The notes: generated from the sequence alone by a model not told the origin. A stretch of DNA of 6,587 nucleotides from JABWCE01 sp046154525 (GCA_046154525.1 JBJXDS010000289.1:1-6587); one strand, 5' to 3'. Positions 1 through 6,447 are shown, counted from the first letter of the stretch. Translations and numbers: made by a program.

Positions 1-38
1 TCCGAAAACGATTCAACTAATCCAATTCCTAAACTCAT
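1..38 (-). CDS. nusA: NusA, N-terminal fragment (cut by window edge)
   Basis: Only the first 12 codons are in the window; they read MSLGIGLVESFS from an ATG at 38-36. NusA is the RNA-polymerase-bound factor that modulates pausing, termination and antitermination. The call rests on two points. The short peptide fits the usual Bacteroidota NusA opening (a short hydrophobic stretch, then hydrophobic-E-S/T-F). It also lies 12 bp downstream of rimP on the same strand, where nusA sits in most bacteria. The 12-bp spacer is A-rich on the coding strand with no Shine-Dalgarno match, which is normal in this phylum. Co-transcription with rimP is very likely. The fragment is too short to identify by sequence alone, so the name depends mainly on gene order. 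Confidence 0.75.
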   Translation of the reverse strand, partial: MSLGIGLVESFS

Positions 39-50
39 CTTTTTTATTCT

Positions 51-512
51 TTATTTAAATGATATTATTACGTTTGCTTCTTTTATATTCTTAAATTCTA
101 ATGTTTCTTCTATTGTTTCTTTTTTTGAAACCTGAACGGCAATAGTAATGTTATTTTCTTCCACGGATTTTAATATTCCACTTAATTGTTTTTCTTCCAA
201 AGTTTCGATGGCCAACTGGCGGCCAATGTGTTTGTAATATTGTTTTGGCAGTTTTAATGGCCTGTCGGCCCCGGGAGATGATACTTCAAAGGTGAAATAA
301 TCGTCCTCATCCAAACTGCTATCTTCCTCCATTTGCTTTGATAAGTAGCGGCTTATCATGGCACATCGTTTGATGGTTATTGGATCCAGACCATCTACCA
401 ACACACGGTATTTGCTTGAACCTGCCTTGTTTTCTACATCTACCAAAAACTCATCCGACCCCTCAAGGAAATCTGATGTCCATTGATTTAACTTTGATAC
501 AAGACTAACCAT
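51..512 (-). CDS. rimP: Ribosome maturation factor RimP
   Basis: The protein has 153 aa, a normal length for the family. RimP is a cytoplasmic protein that binds the nascent 30S subunit and is needed for its late maturation. The N-terminal alpha/beta domain (about residues 1-86) contains the family segment FEVSSPGADRPL at 75-86. Upstream, FLVDVE (22-27) and VLVDG (37-41) give the usual strands, and GLDPITIKRC (41-50) corresponds to the family's D-x-x-V-T-I-x-x-C segment. The C-terminal SH3-like domain follows (about 87-153). The ATG at 512-510 is the only sensible start because the N-terminal helix is complete from there. No Shine-Dalgarno sequence is present. nusA follows after 12 bp, giving the standard rimP-nusA order. 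A consensus promoter and a leader with a hairpin and a short ORF lie upstream (see those entries). Confidence 0.96.
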   Translation of the reverse strand: MVSLVSKLNQWTSDFLEGSDEFLVDVENKAGSSKYRVLVDGLDPITIKRCAMISRYLSKQMEEDSSLDEDDYFTFEVSSPGADRPLKLPKQYYKHIGRQLAIETLEEKQLSGILKSVEENNITIAVQVSKKETIEETLEFKNIKEANVIISFK

Positions 513-552
513 ATTGCAACAAAAAAGGGGAATCTATCCCCTCTTTAAACAT
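505..552 (-). other. Possible 15-codon leader ORF overlapping the rimP start
   Basis: On the minus strand an ATG at 552-550 opens a reading frame MFKEGIDSPFLLQYG that ends with TAG at 507-505. The frame runs through the whole GC hairpin of the rimP leader. Its stop lies within rimP codons 2-3, in a different frame from rimP. The ATG is 15 nt after the -7 box of the rimP promoter, so it should be near the 5' end of the transcript. The bases AGAGG directly abut the ATG, too close to act as a normal Shine-Dalgarno. The ORF is seen directly; that it is translated and has a regulatory role is inference. An ORF this short could easily arise by chance. Confidence 0.25.
521..542 (-). terminator. Hairpin plus T-run in the rimP leader (terminator or attenuator candidate)
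   Basis: Read on the minus strand, a perfect 6-bp stem AGGGGA/TCCCCT (four G-C pairs) encloses the 5-nt loop TAGAT. It runs directly into six T residues (526-521). That is the layout of an intrinsic terminator, with a short stem. It lies between the rimP promoter and the rimP ATG, with the T-run ending 8 nt before the start codon. It could therefore attenuate rimP-nusA transcription. It could also stop read-through from the Gre-like gene upstream, which has no hairpin of its own straight after its stop. Termination has not been shown. Confidence 0.45.
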
Positions 553-567
553 CCTCTATTACGGCTG

Positions 568-598
568 CAAATATAGCCTTTTATTTAATTTATACAAA
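568..598 (-). promoter_or_regulatory. Bacteroidota-type promoter of rimP
   Basis: On the minus strand there is a -33 element TTTG (598-595), exactly 19 bp of spacer and a -7 element TATATTTG (575-568). This matches the primary-sigma consensus TTTG-N19-TAnnTTTG known in this phylum. Transcription should begin near 560-563, giving a leader of about 50 nt before the rimP ATG. The -33 box is 24 bp from the stop codon of the upstream Gre-like gene, so rimP-nusA has its own promoter even if some read-through occurs. A 4-bp inverted repeat, GGCT/AGCC (563-566 and 575-578), brackets the -7 box. Confidence 0.7.
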
Positions 599-621
599 CG
601 TGTAATAGCAATTTAAAACTA

Positions 622-1080
622 CTAAATAAGTATTGTAATTTTCCATTGATTTTTATTAAACGTAAATTCTTCATCTAATCGTTTTCCTAACATAGCCTGG
701 GCAATGGGCGATTCTTTGGATATAGCCATAATGGTTTTATTATTTATTTCCATTTTACCAATTCCCGTTGAAATAAAATAAATGGTCTCATTGGCCAAAA
801 GCAAAGAACCATGTTTTACAAAATCAACCGGCCCTATGGATATCCTTTCTAGTTTTTGCAATTCATTTTTGGCTTCTACCAATTGCCGGGCATACATATC
901 CCTATCGCGATGGCCCATAGCCCTGGAGGTTTCGTACTTATCTCCCGCACTGCTTTTGTCTTCGCCATTGGCAGCTTCCTGGGCAGCCTGCATGGCTTTG
1001 TTGGCGTTTTCCATCCGCTCAGTAATAATTTTTTTACAGGTTTGTAAAAGCTGTTTTTTAAAATCCAGGGTAAGCATCAT
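622..1080 (-). CDS. GreA/GreB-family transcription elongation factor-like protein (short Bacteroidota type)
   Basis: The 152-aa protein has the two-part layout of Gre factors. An N-terminal helical hairpin (about 8-82) is rich in E, K, Q and A and carries the family signature KSSAGDKYETSRAM at 42-55. A C-terminal FKBP-like domain (about 84-152) contains AISKESPIAQAMLGK (119-133), close to the S-P-x-G-x-A-L-L-G-K stretch of GreA/GreB. Gre factors enter the RNA polymerase secondary channel and promote cleavage of backtracked RNA through acidic residues at the hairpin tip. Here the tip area holds E40, D41 and D47, but the order differs from the canonical G-D-x-x-E-N-A-E-Y, so cleavage activity is uncertain. 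Similar small Bacteroidota proteins are, from memory, often mislabelled 3-oxoacyl-ACP synthase; nothing here resembles that enzyme. Two ATGs are adjacent (1080 and 1077) and either could be used. The gene appears monocistronic. Confidence 0.8.
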   Translation of the reverse strand: MMLTLDFKKQLLQTCKKIITERMENANKAMQAAQEAANGEDKSSAGDKYETSRAMGHRDRDMYARQLVEAKNELQKLERISIGPVDFVKHGSLLLANETIYFISTGIGKMEINNKTIMAISKESPIAQAMLGKRLDEEFTFNKNQWKITILI

Positions 1081-1085
1081 TAATT

Positions 1086-1115
1086 CAAAAATAAGATTTT
1101 ATCTTTTTAAACCAA
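1086..1115 (-). promoter_or_regulatory. Promoter candidate for the Gre-like gene
   Basis: On the minus strand TTG (1115-1113) is followed by 19 bp and then TATTTTTG (1093-1086), a match to -33 TTG / -7 TAnnTTTG with the same spacing as the rimP promoter. The -7 box ends only 5 bp before the first ATG (1080), so the transcript would start at or within a few bases of the start codon, making it leaderless or nearly so. The region is AT-rich, so a chance match is possible. Confidence 0.5.
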
Positions 1116-1204
1116 TTCTAATCTTCCTAGAGATTGAGGGTATTTATTTCCCTCTTAAAAAAACCTTTTCACCTCCTATATTAGGATTATCTGTCTTTCG
1201 ATTA

Positions 1205-1212
1205 TACTTTTG
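1205..1212 (+). promoter_or_regulatory. -7 box of the promoter for the type B T9SS gene
   Basis: TACTTTTG fits the -7 consensus TAnnTTTG and ends 20 bp before the TTG start at 1233. At the expected -33 position there is only TTAG (1181-1184, 20-bp spacing), a weak match to TTTG. The predicted leader is very short, about 12-16 nt. The same octamer stands 21 bp before the other T9SS gene in this window. Confidence 0.45.
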
Positions 1213-1232
1213 AATGATATGTCGGTATTGAA

Positions 1233-3719
1233 TTGAAAAAGGGGTTAGTTATTATTTTTATTTTTTTAGCCCATTGGGTTTCAGCTTCACACATTTTTGG
1301 AGGCGAAATAACCTATAAGTATGTTTCAAAAGCTACCAATGGCGATGTGACCTATGCCGTAAAACTTACTCTTTATTTGGATTGCAAAGATGGACGACCA
1401 GCATCCATAGCGGATGATGCTACAGCATTTATTAATGTATTTAACGCAAAAACGGGCAGTTTAATAAAAAGCTTATGTAAGGAAGTAGGCCGTCAGAATC
1501 CTGTAAGGGTATCGGCCAATCCTTATAAATGCATTAAAAATTCGCCCGATGTGTGTGTGGACATGTATGTGTATGAAACAAACATGGTTTTGCCAAAACT
1601 TGCCAATGGCTATATTATTTCATTTGAAAGATGCTGCCGTAATACCGTGGTGGTAAATATTAATAATCCTGGCAATACCGGGGCTACTTATTGGACCGAA
1701 ATAAAACCTGAATCAGTAATTGGAAAAAACAGCAGCCCGGTTTTTAAAGCACGACCACCTATTTTTTTATGTTTAAATGCCCCCTTTGTATTTGATCATT
1801 CAGCTACGGATGAAGATGGAGATTCATTAGTTTACGAAATATGCACTCCCTACCTTGGTGCCTCCACCGGAAATGGAAGGCCCGATTTTAATAGCAATAA
1901 TAGATTGCCAACGTTTCCATTATCTGGTAACAGATTGGTAAGCTGGAAAAGCCCATTTAATGTGAATGATGAAATGGGAGGAAACCCACTATTGGAGGTG
2001 GATGAACTAACCGGAAGACTAACAGTAACCCCTGACCAAGCCAATCAGTTTGTAATGGGTATTAAGGTAAAAGAATATCGTAACGGGGTATTAATTGGTG
2101 AAACCAGGCGTGATTACCAGTTTAATGTAGCCAATTGTGTATTTGAAGTAGTTTCGGTTTTTTATACTGCTAAAACTAATTGCACCAATACTGGCGTTAC
2201 ATTTACTAACCAAAGCATTGGCGCTCTAAGATATCACTGGGATTTTGGTGAACCCGGCACAAATAAGGATACATCAAATATAAAATCACCTACTTATATT
2301 TACGCCAAAGCTGGCACTTATAAAGTTATGCTTATTGCTATAAACAGCGTTTGTATTGATACGTTTGATTATTTAGTTACTATCAAAGATAACATTAAGG
2401 TAAGACTAGGGAGGGATACCATTTTTTGTAAAGCTGATTCTTTAAAATTGAATGCTGGAAATGCTGGCAGCCTGTTTTCCTGGAACACCGGGCAATCCAC
2501 TCAATCAATAACTGTGGGCCAAACAGGAAATTATTTAGTAACCGTTACAAGTTCGCCTTGTGTGGCCAGGGATACAATTTTAGTAATAATTGATAAATCA
2601 ATTTTTGATGCAGGAAAGGATACGGTTCAATGCAATGATAATTTTATACCTTTTAAATATTTTGTTCCCAATATTTATAAATCTTTTTTATGGAGCGATA
2701 ACACCACGCTTGATCATATGAATATAACTAAACCAGGTAAATATTGGGTTACAATCAAGAATCAAAATAATTGCCAAAGAACCGATACCCTAGAGGCGTT
2801 TCAGTTTAAACCCCCAAAAAGTTATTTAAGAGATACGGCAGTTTGTATAGGGGCTTCTGGAGTATTTGATGTAAAAATTTTAAACTACACGTATCTTTGG
2901 AACACTGGTGAATCCTCGAGGCAAATAAGTACAAACCAACCGGGGCCGCATTGGGTAACCATTACCAATGGGCTTTGCAAAAGTAGCGATACGGCTATAT
3001 TATCAAATATTAATCCTGGCTTGAATTTAAGAAATGATACCTCGTTTTGTGGACCCTTTATTTTTAAAATAAAAACCAACAAGCCTTTTGAAACCTATGA
3101 ATGGAGTAATGGTTCGTATAGCCGCGAAACTATTATTACTAAGCCAGGGCAGGTTAAAGTAGCTATTAAAAACGCTGATGGATGCCTACAATCAGATAGT
3201 TTTAATATCATAAATTATCCTGAAAACATAAGTTCGATAACTGGTGATACCATGGCATGTACATCCTCTGTTTTGGATTTGATGGCAAGTAGCAATTTGA
3301 TATATTTATGGAGTACAGGCGAAACAACTCAAACCATAAAAACCCAGGAAGGGGGCATTTTTAGGGTAATAGTATCCGACGCCAATGGATGTAAAGACAC
3401 AGTTTTTCATAAAATAACCAAAAACCCCAATGCCTTGCCCAACGAAATTTATATGCCCAATGCCTTTACACCGAATGGAGACAAGCTGAATGAACATTAT
3501 CCTGATAATAAGTTTCAGGATATACATGCCTTTTATAATTTAAAAATATTTAACCGCTGGGGTGAAAAATTATTTGAAACCGATTCACCCAATCAAAGTT
3601 GGGATGGATTAATTTCAGGAAAACAAAGTCAGGATGACGTGTATATCTATTCGCTAAATTACATTGGATGTGATAACCAACGGCACACCATAAACGGAGG
3701 ATTTAATTTGATGCGATAA
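1233..3719 (+). CDS. Secreted PKD/repeat protein with T9SS type B (gliding-motility-associated) C-terminal domain
   Basis: An 828-aa exported protein. A signal peptide spans 1-18 (KK, a hydrophobic core, then WVSA before SHIFGGE). The N-terminal domain (about 19-305) is of a kind common in Bacteroidota surface proteins: HIFGGEITY (20-28), YLDC (48-51), FERCCRN (131-137), SSPVF (167-171) and DEDGDSLVYE (193-202). It has many cysteines (51, 82, 100, 108, 134, 135, 180, 204), suggesting disulfides. A PKD domain follows (about 307-386, HWDFG at 335-339, then G-T-Y-K-V). Five repeats of 66-72 aa start near 392, 459, 531, 597 and 669. The C-terminal domain (737-828) shows MPNAFTPNGD, IFNRWGEKLFET and SWDG, the type B T9SS sorting signal. 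Translation starts at TTG 1233: an in-frame TGA lies at 1215-1217 with no ATG between, and the signal peptide begins exactly here. No catalytic motif is visible; adhesion or surface structure is inferred. Confidence 0.93.
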   Translation: MKKGLVIIFIFLAHWVSASHIFGGEITYKYVSKATNGDVTYAVKLTLYLDCKDGRPASIADDATAFINVFNAKTGSLIKSLCKEVGRQNPVRVSANPYKCIKNSPDVCVDMYVYETNMVLPKLANGYIISFERCCRNTVVVNINNPGNTGATYWTEIKPESVIGKNSSPVFKARPPIFLCLNAPFVFDHSATDEDGDSLVYEICTPYLGASTGNGRPDFNSNNRLPTFPLSGNRLVSWKSPFNVNDEMGGNPLLEVDELTGRLTVTPDQANQFVMGIKVKEYRNGVLIGETRRDYQFNVANCVFEVVSVFYTAKTNCTNTGVTFTNQSIGALRYHWDFGEPGTNKDTSNIKSPTYIYAKAGTYKVMLIAINSVCIDTFDYLVTIKDNIKVRLGRDTIFCKADSLKLNAGNAGSLFSWNTGQSTQSITVGQTGNYLVTVTSSPCVARDTILVIIDKSIFDAGKDTVQCNDNFIPFKYFVPNIYKSFLWSDNTTLDHMNITKPGKYWVTIKNQNNCQRTDTLEAFQFKPPKSYLRDTAVCIGASGVFDVKILNYTYLWNTGESSRQISTNQPGPHWVTITNGLCKSSDTAILSNINPGLNLRNDTSFCGPFIFKIKTNKPFETYEWSNGSYSRETIITKPGQVKVAIKNADGCLQSDSFNIINYPENISSITGDTMACTSSVLDLMASSNLIYLWSTGETTQTIKTQEGGIFRVIVSDANGCKDTVFHKITKNPNALPNEIYMPNAFTPNGDKLNEHYPDNKFQDIHAFYNLKIFNRWGEKLFETDSPNQSWDGLISGKQSQDDVYIYSLNYIGCDNQRHTINGGFNLMR
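2406..3440 (+). repeat. Five tandem protein repeats (about 68 aa each)
   Basis: Each unit begins with D-T-x-x-C (C399, C467, C538, C606, C676). It has a central aromatic-x-W-[SN]-x-[GN] motif (FSWNTG, FLWSDN, YLWNTG, YEWSNG, YLWSTG), then a G-x-[YFVH]-x-V-x-[VI] strand and a closing Cys near D-T or D-S. Unit starts are 67, 72, 66 and 72 aa apart, and the sorting domain follows 68 aa after the last. The two Cys of each unit probably form a disulfide in an Ig-like beta-sandwich. The units are diverged in sequence, so they are old duplications and not a recent DNA-level tandem repeat. Confidence 0.8.
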
Positions 3720-3730
3720 ATTATTTTATC
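3715..3730. terminator. AT-rich inverted repeat over both convergent stop codons
   Basis: A perfect 6-bp inverted repeat GATAAA-TTAT-TTTATC covers the TAA of the plus-strand gene (3717-3719) and the TAA of the minus-strand gene (3723-3721). The two genes are separated by one base, so there is no room for separate terminators. The stem has only one G-C pair and no T-run follows on either strand. It is at best a weak bidirectional terminator. Confidence 0.25.
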
Positions 3731-6426
3731 ATCAATTTTGTGATGCCCACCCTATCATTAGATTCCACTTTTATTAAATACGTGCCCGGATTAAAGGATT
3801 CGCTAATTTCTATTTCGGGCAAGCCTGTTAAAATGGAATGATATACCAACTTACCATCCATACTTATGATAGATAGTTTTCCTTTGGAAAGTTCAGCGTT
3901 AAGTTTAATTTTAAAATTTTGGGAAGCCGGATTAGGAATTACAGAAATATTAGGATTAACAATTGGGGTAATACCTGAAAAATCAAATAAATAATCTTTA
4001 CTTAAACTATCCTTACAGGTGCTGGTAATGGAGGTTACCACTAATTTTATTTTAAAGGTTCCAAAAGTAGTATAACCATGGTTTATTATTCTGGAAGTAT
4101 ATGTATTTCCATCACCCATATACCATTTATACCTTACACCTGTAGTGGCATACGCTGTGCACCTTACTTTGCGTAATTTTTTAAATAATGTATCTTTAAA
4201 ATCAGGTATAGGTAACGGTAGTACTTCAGCCAAAACTGTATAAATTGGGCTTTTACATCCATTCTTTTCCACCGTGAAGTAGTAATTTGTAGAAGTCAAT
4301 AAATTTGGAGATATATAGGTAGCGGTGCTTGCCAGTAATTTGGTAGCCGGTTCATCCTCGTACCATTTTACCAAACTTGTACCGGCGGTTACTTTCAAGG
4401 TAGCTTTTGCATTACCACAAACGTATGGGGCATCAATATTGGTAATAGAATCGTAGGCATTTATTTTTATAGGAACCATGGCCCGTGTTGGATTAATACA
4501 TCCGTTAAGTTGAGCTTCGGCATATAAGTTTTTTGATTTAAGGGTATAATATTGGATTACCGTTCCCAAACCTATGGGACTACCCCCGGTAGGTGAAGTA
4601 TACCAAACTGTAGCTCCTGGTGTACTCAGCATAATTGCCACTTGAGTAGTATCCCCTTTACATTTTTCATCACCAAAAATCTGGCTAATAGATGGATAAT
4701 CACTTACAGTAATTTTTATGGCGAGACGCGAGCTTGCGCAGGTTGATTTTTGAGCCTCTACATAAATTGTGGAAACTCCGGTTGCAGTTGGGATATAGGT
4801 AAATTTTTTACCACTGGCTATACTGCTGCCCCCACTAGGAACAATATACCATCGCAATGAATCATTGTTCTTACTAAAAGCCTTTAATTCGGCTTTACCC
4901 AAAGGTCTTAAGCATACATTTGTATCATTAGAAATAAATGGTTCATCGGGTGCAAAACTATTATCTACATGGGCTGTAACAGTTTTAAAAAAGGGACTAT
5001 AGCATCCATTGTTGTTTGATCTTACAAAATACGAGGCGTTTTTTGTTAAGCTGCCTGTTTGAAAAACGTTACCTTTAAAAAAAGGTAAAAAGGTACTGTC
5101 GATATGCCATTCGGTACTTCCTAAATTGCTTACGGCTTCCAGGTTAGCCTTGGCATTCAGGCAAATACTATCTTCTTTAATTTCGGGGTGCTTAGGATAA
5201 TCATTAACCCTAACTATAAGCATGGTGTAGGCACTCTCACAATGGTAGTTGAAAGCTTTTATATAAAATGTATCATTGTTTTGGATTTTACCAAGATTGT
5301 AAGTTTCGCCGGTATGCACCACACTGCCGGATGGGTATTTATACCACTTAATGGTAGTTCCCGTGTCGGATGCTACTTCTACAACCGCGTTATCCCCTCT
5401 GCAAATATTTAAATTACTTTTTACCGTGGGGTTGGTTGGTTTAAAATAGAGCATTTTTTCTACTGTATCAATGCATGGGGTGTTGCCTCTCCATTGATAA
5501 TTATAACTTATTAGTCTAACTTTAAAATTTCCTTTTCCGCTATATTTATAAATACCATCTTCGTTATAATAGTTCCATGGCATTTCGCCATAATTCCATT
5601 GGTGGCAATACCAGTCTAAATCATAAAATGAATATAAACTATAAAATTTGCTACCTGAAACATTGTTGAGATAATCATTTTTAAAACGGGCCGAATCCTT
5701 AAAATCAAAACAGTCGGGCATTTTAAAATCAGTTCCAAATTTATAAGTTACATGAGGATAAAATTGCATATCAGCATCAAGAGTTACACCACCAATATTT
5801 AAATTTAAACCTCTGTACCATTTTCCACTTACCGAACCACATAACAAATTTTTTCTATCCCCATCTTTGGCGGTCCATGAGTTGGCTACCAATCCTGCAC
5901 TAAGGCTTACACTATCAGATTCAACAGTAAGAATGTAAGGATAATTAACAGTAACCGGGGTTTTAAAATGCGCATGTTTTTGCAATTTGGTAAGTACACC
6001 GCCACCAAAGGTTGAATCTACGGTTACAGTGTCACTTTGCAAGGGGTTGCCACTTGGCAATGAATCGGAACCTGCTTTATAAATATTGCAAATAAGTCGT
6101 ACCGTTTTATCCGTTGGTGGATTGGCCACAGCCCAAGCATAAAAAGTAAATCCATGGATTGTAATATCCTGAGGGGCCCCGTAAATCTGCCCTAATGAAT
6201 AATTTTTCCGCATGGCAATGGAGTTAAAAGCGGTGGCTTTCCTCCGGGGATACTCTACTGTATCGGCTCCACAGGTTTTTGGATTGGTGGCCGATTTTTT
6301 AAAAATCTTAGAACCATTATGGTTAGGCAGATTATCAGTTATTTTTAATTTTATTTCTGTAAGCTGGCCAAAGCTGGCTAGCGAGAAAGAAAATAAGAGG
6401 AGACAAAAAATATAAAAACGGGTCAT
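3721..6426 (-). CDS. Secreted Ig-like/PKD repeat protein with T9SS type A sorting domain
   Basis: 901 aa from the chosen start. The signal peptide is MTRFYIFCLLLFSFSLASFG (1-20). A beta-sandwich-like N-terminal region (about 55-230) has GFTFYAW (92-98), IYKAGSDSLPSG (115-126), VNYPYILTVE (160-169), NSWTAKDGD (182-190) and WYRGLNLNIGGV (203-214). A PKD-like module follows (about 238-328, WNYG at 277-280 in place of WDFG). Then come five Ig-like repeats (about 332-737) and a PKD domain (about 738-806, YMGDG at 769-773, GTFKIKLVV at 789-797). The C-terminal sorting domain (about 823-901) shows ISVIPNPAS (827-835), GKLVYH and GTYLIKV, the type A T9SS signal that is cleaved when the protein is released or anchored. 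The frame stays open upstream to a GTG at 6537, but the ATG at 6426 is preferred because a full signal peptide starts there and a -7 box lies just upstream. No enzyme motif is seen. A structural or adhesive surface role is inferred. Confidence 0.92.
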   Translation of the reverse strand: MTRFYIFCLLLFSFSLASFGQLTEIKLKITDNLPNHNGSKIFKKSATNPKTCGADTVEYPRRKATAFNSIAMRKNYSLGQIYGAPQDITIHGFTFYAWAVANPPTDKTVRLICNIYKAGSDSLPSGNPLQSDTVTVDSTFGGGVLTKLQKHAHFKTPVTVNYPYILTVESDSVSLSAGLVANSWTAKDGDRKNLLCGSVSGKWYRGLNLNIGGVTLDADMQFYPHVTYKFGTDFKMPDCFDFKDSARFKNDYLNNVSGSKFYSLYSFYDLDWYCHQWNYGEMPWNYYNEDGIYKYSGKGNFKVRLISYNYQWRGNTPCIDTVEKMLYFKPTNPTVKSNLNICRGDNAVVEVASDTGTTIKWYKYPSGSVVHTGETYNLGKIQNNDTFYIKAFNYHCESAYTMLIVRVNDYPKHPEIKEDSICLNAKANLEAVSNLGSTEWHIDSTFLPFFKGNVFQTGSLTKNASYFVRSNNNGCYSPFFKTVTAHVDNSFAPDEPFISNDTNVCLRPLGKAELKAFSKNNDSLRWYIVPSGGSSIASGKKFTYIPTATGVSTIYVEAQKSTCASSRLAIKITVSDYPSISQIFGDEKCKGDTTQVAIMLSTPGATVWYTSPTGGSPIGLGTVIQYYTLKSKNLYAEAQLNGCINPTRAMVPIKINAYDSITNIDAPYVCGNAKATLKVTAGTSLVKWYEDEPATKLLASTATYISPNLLTSTNYYFTVEKNGCKSPIYTVLAEVLPLPIPDFKDTLFKKLRKVRCTAYATTGVRYKWYMGDGNTYTSRIINHGYTTFGTFKIKLVVTSITSTCKDSLSKDYLFDFSGITPIVNPNISVIPNPASQNFKIKLNAELSKGKLSIISMDGKLVYHSILTGLPEIEISESFNPGTYLIKVESNDRVGITKLMIK
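4216..5433 (-). repeat. Five tandem Ig-like repeats (CHU_C-associated Ig type)
   Basis: Units lie at about residues 332-409, 412-488, 493-577, 579-658 and 660-737. Each has a pair of cysteines at nearly constant distance: C342/C396, C422/C475, C505/C563, C589/C643 and C670/C724 (53-58 aa apart). A W or WY follows the first Cys by about 18-22 residues (WY at 361, 526, 608, 688; W440). A Y-x-x-x-x-x-x-x-x-C strand near the second Cys ends in G-C or an equivalent. This is the pattern of the Ig-like domain often found with T9SS sorting domains. The constant spacing argues for one disulfide per unit in a rod-like stalk. Confidence 0.82.
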
Positions 6427-6447
6427 ATTGATTAATTTTTTATAAAA

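Noticed and set aside
782..1213. Plus-strand open frame of 143 codons opposite the Gre-like gene
   Set aside because: It is the antisense of a well-supported conserved gene. Its translation has no domain pattern, it runs into the divergent promoter region, and it has no promoter of its own.
1214..1231. Five-codon ORF (MICRY, then TGA) ending one base before the TTG start of the type B T9SS gene
   Set aside because: Its ATG lies only 1 bp after the -7 box, so it is probably upstream of or at the transcription start and not in the mRNA.
1850..2044. Minus-strand open frame inside the plus-strand T9SS gene
   Set aside because: Antisense shadow of a strongly supported coding region; no recognisable protein features.
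5188..5412. Plus-strand open frame inside the minus-strand T9SS gene
   Set aside because: Antisense to the first two Ig-like repeats, whose cysteine spacing shows that the minus strand is coding.
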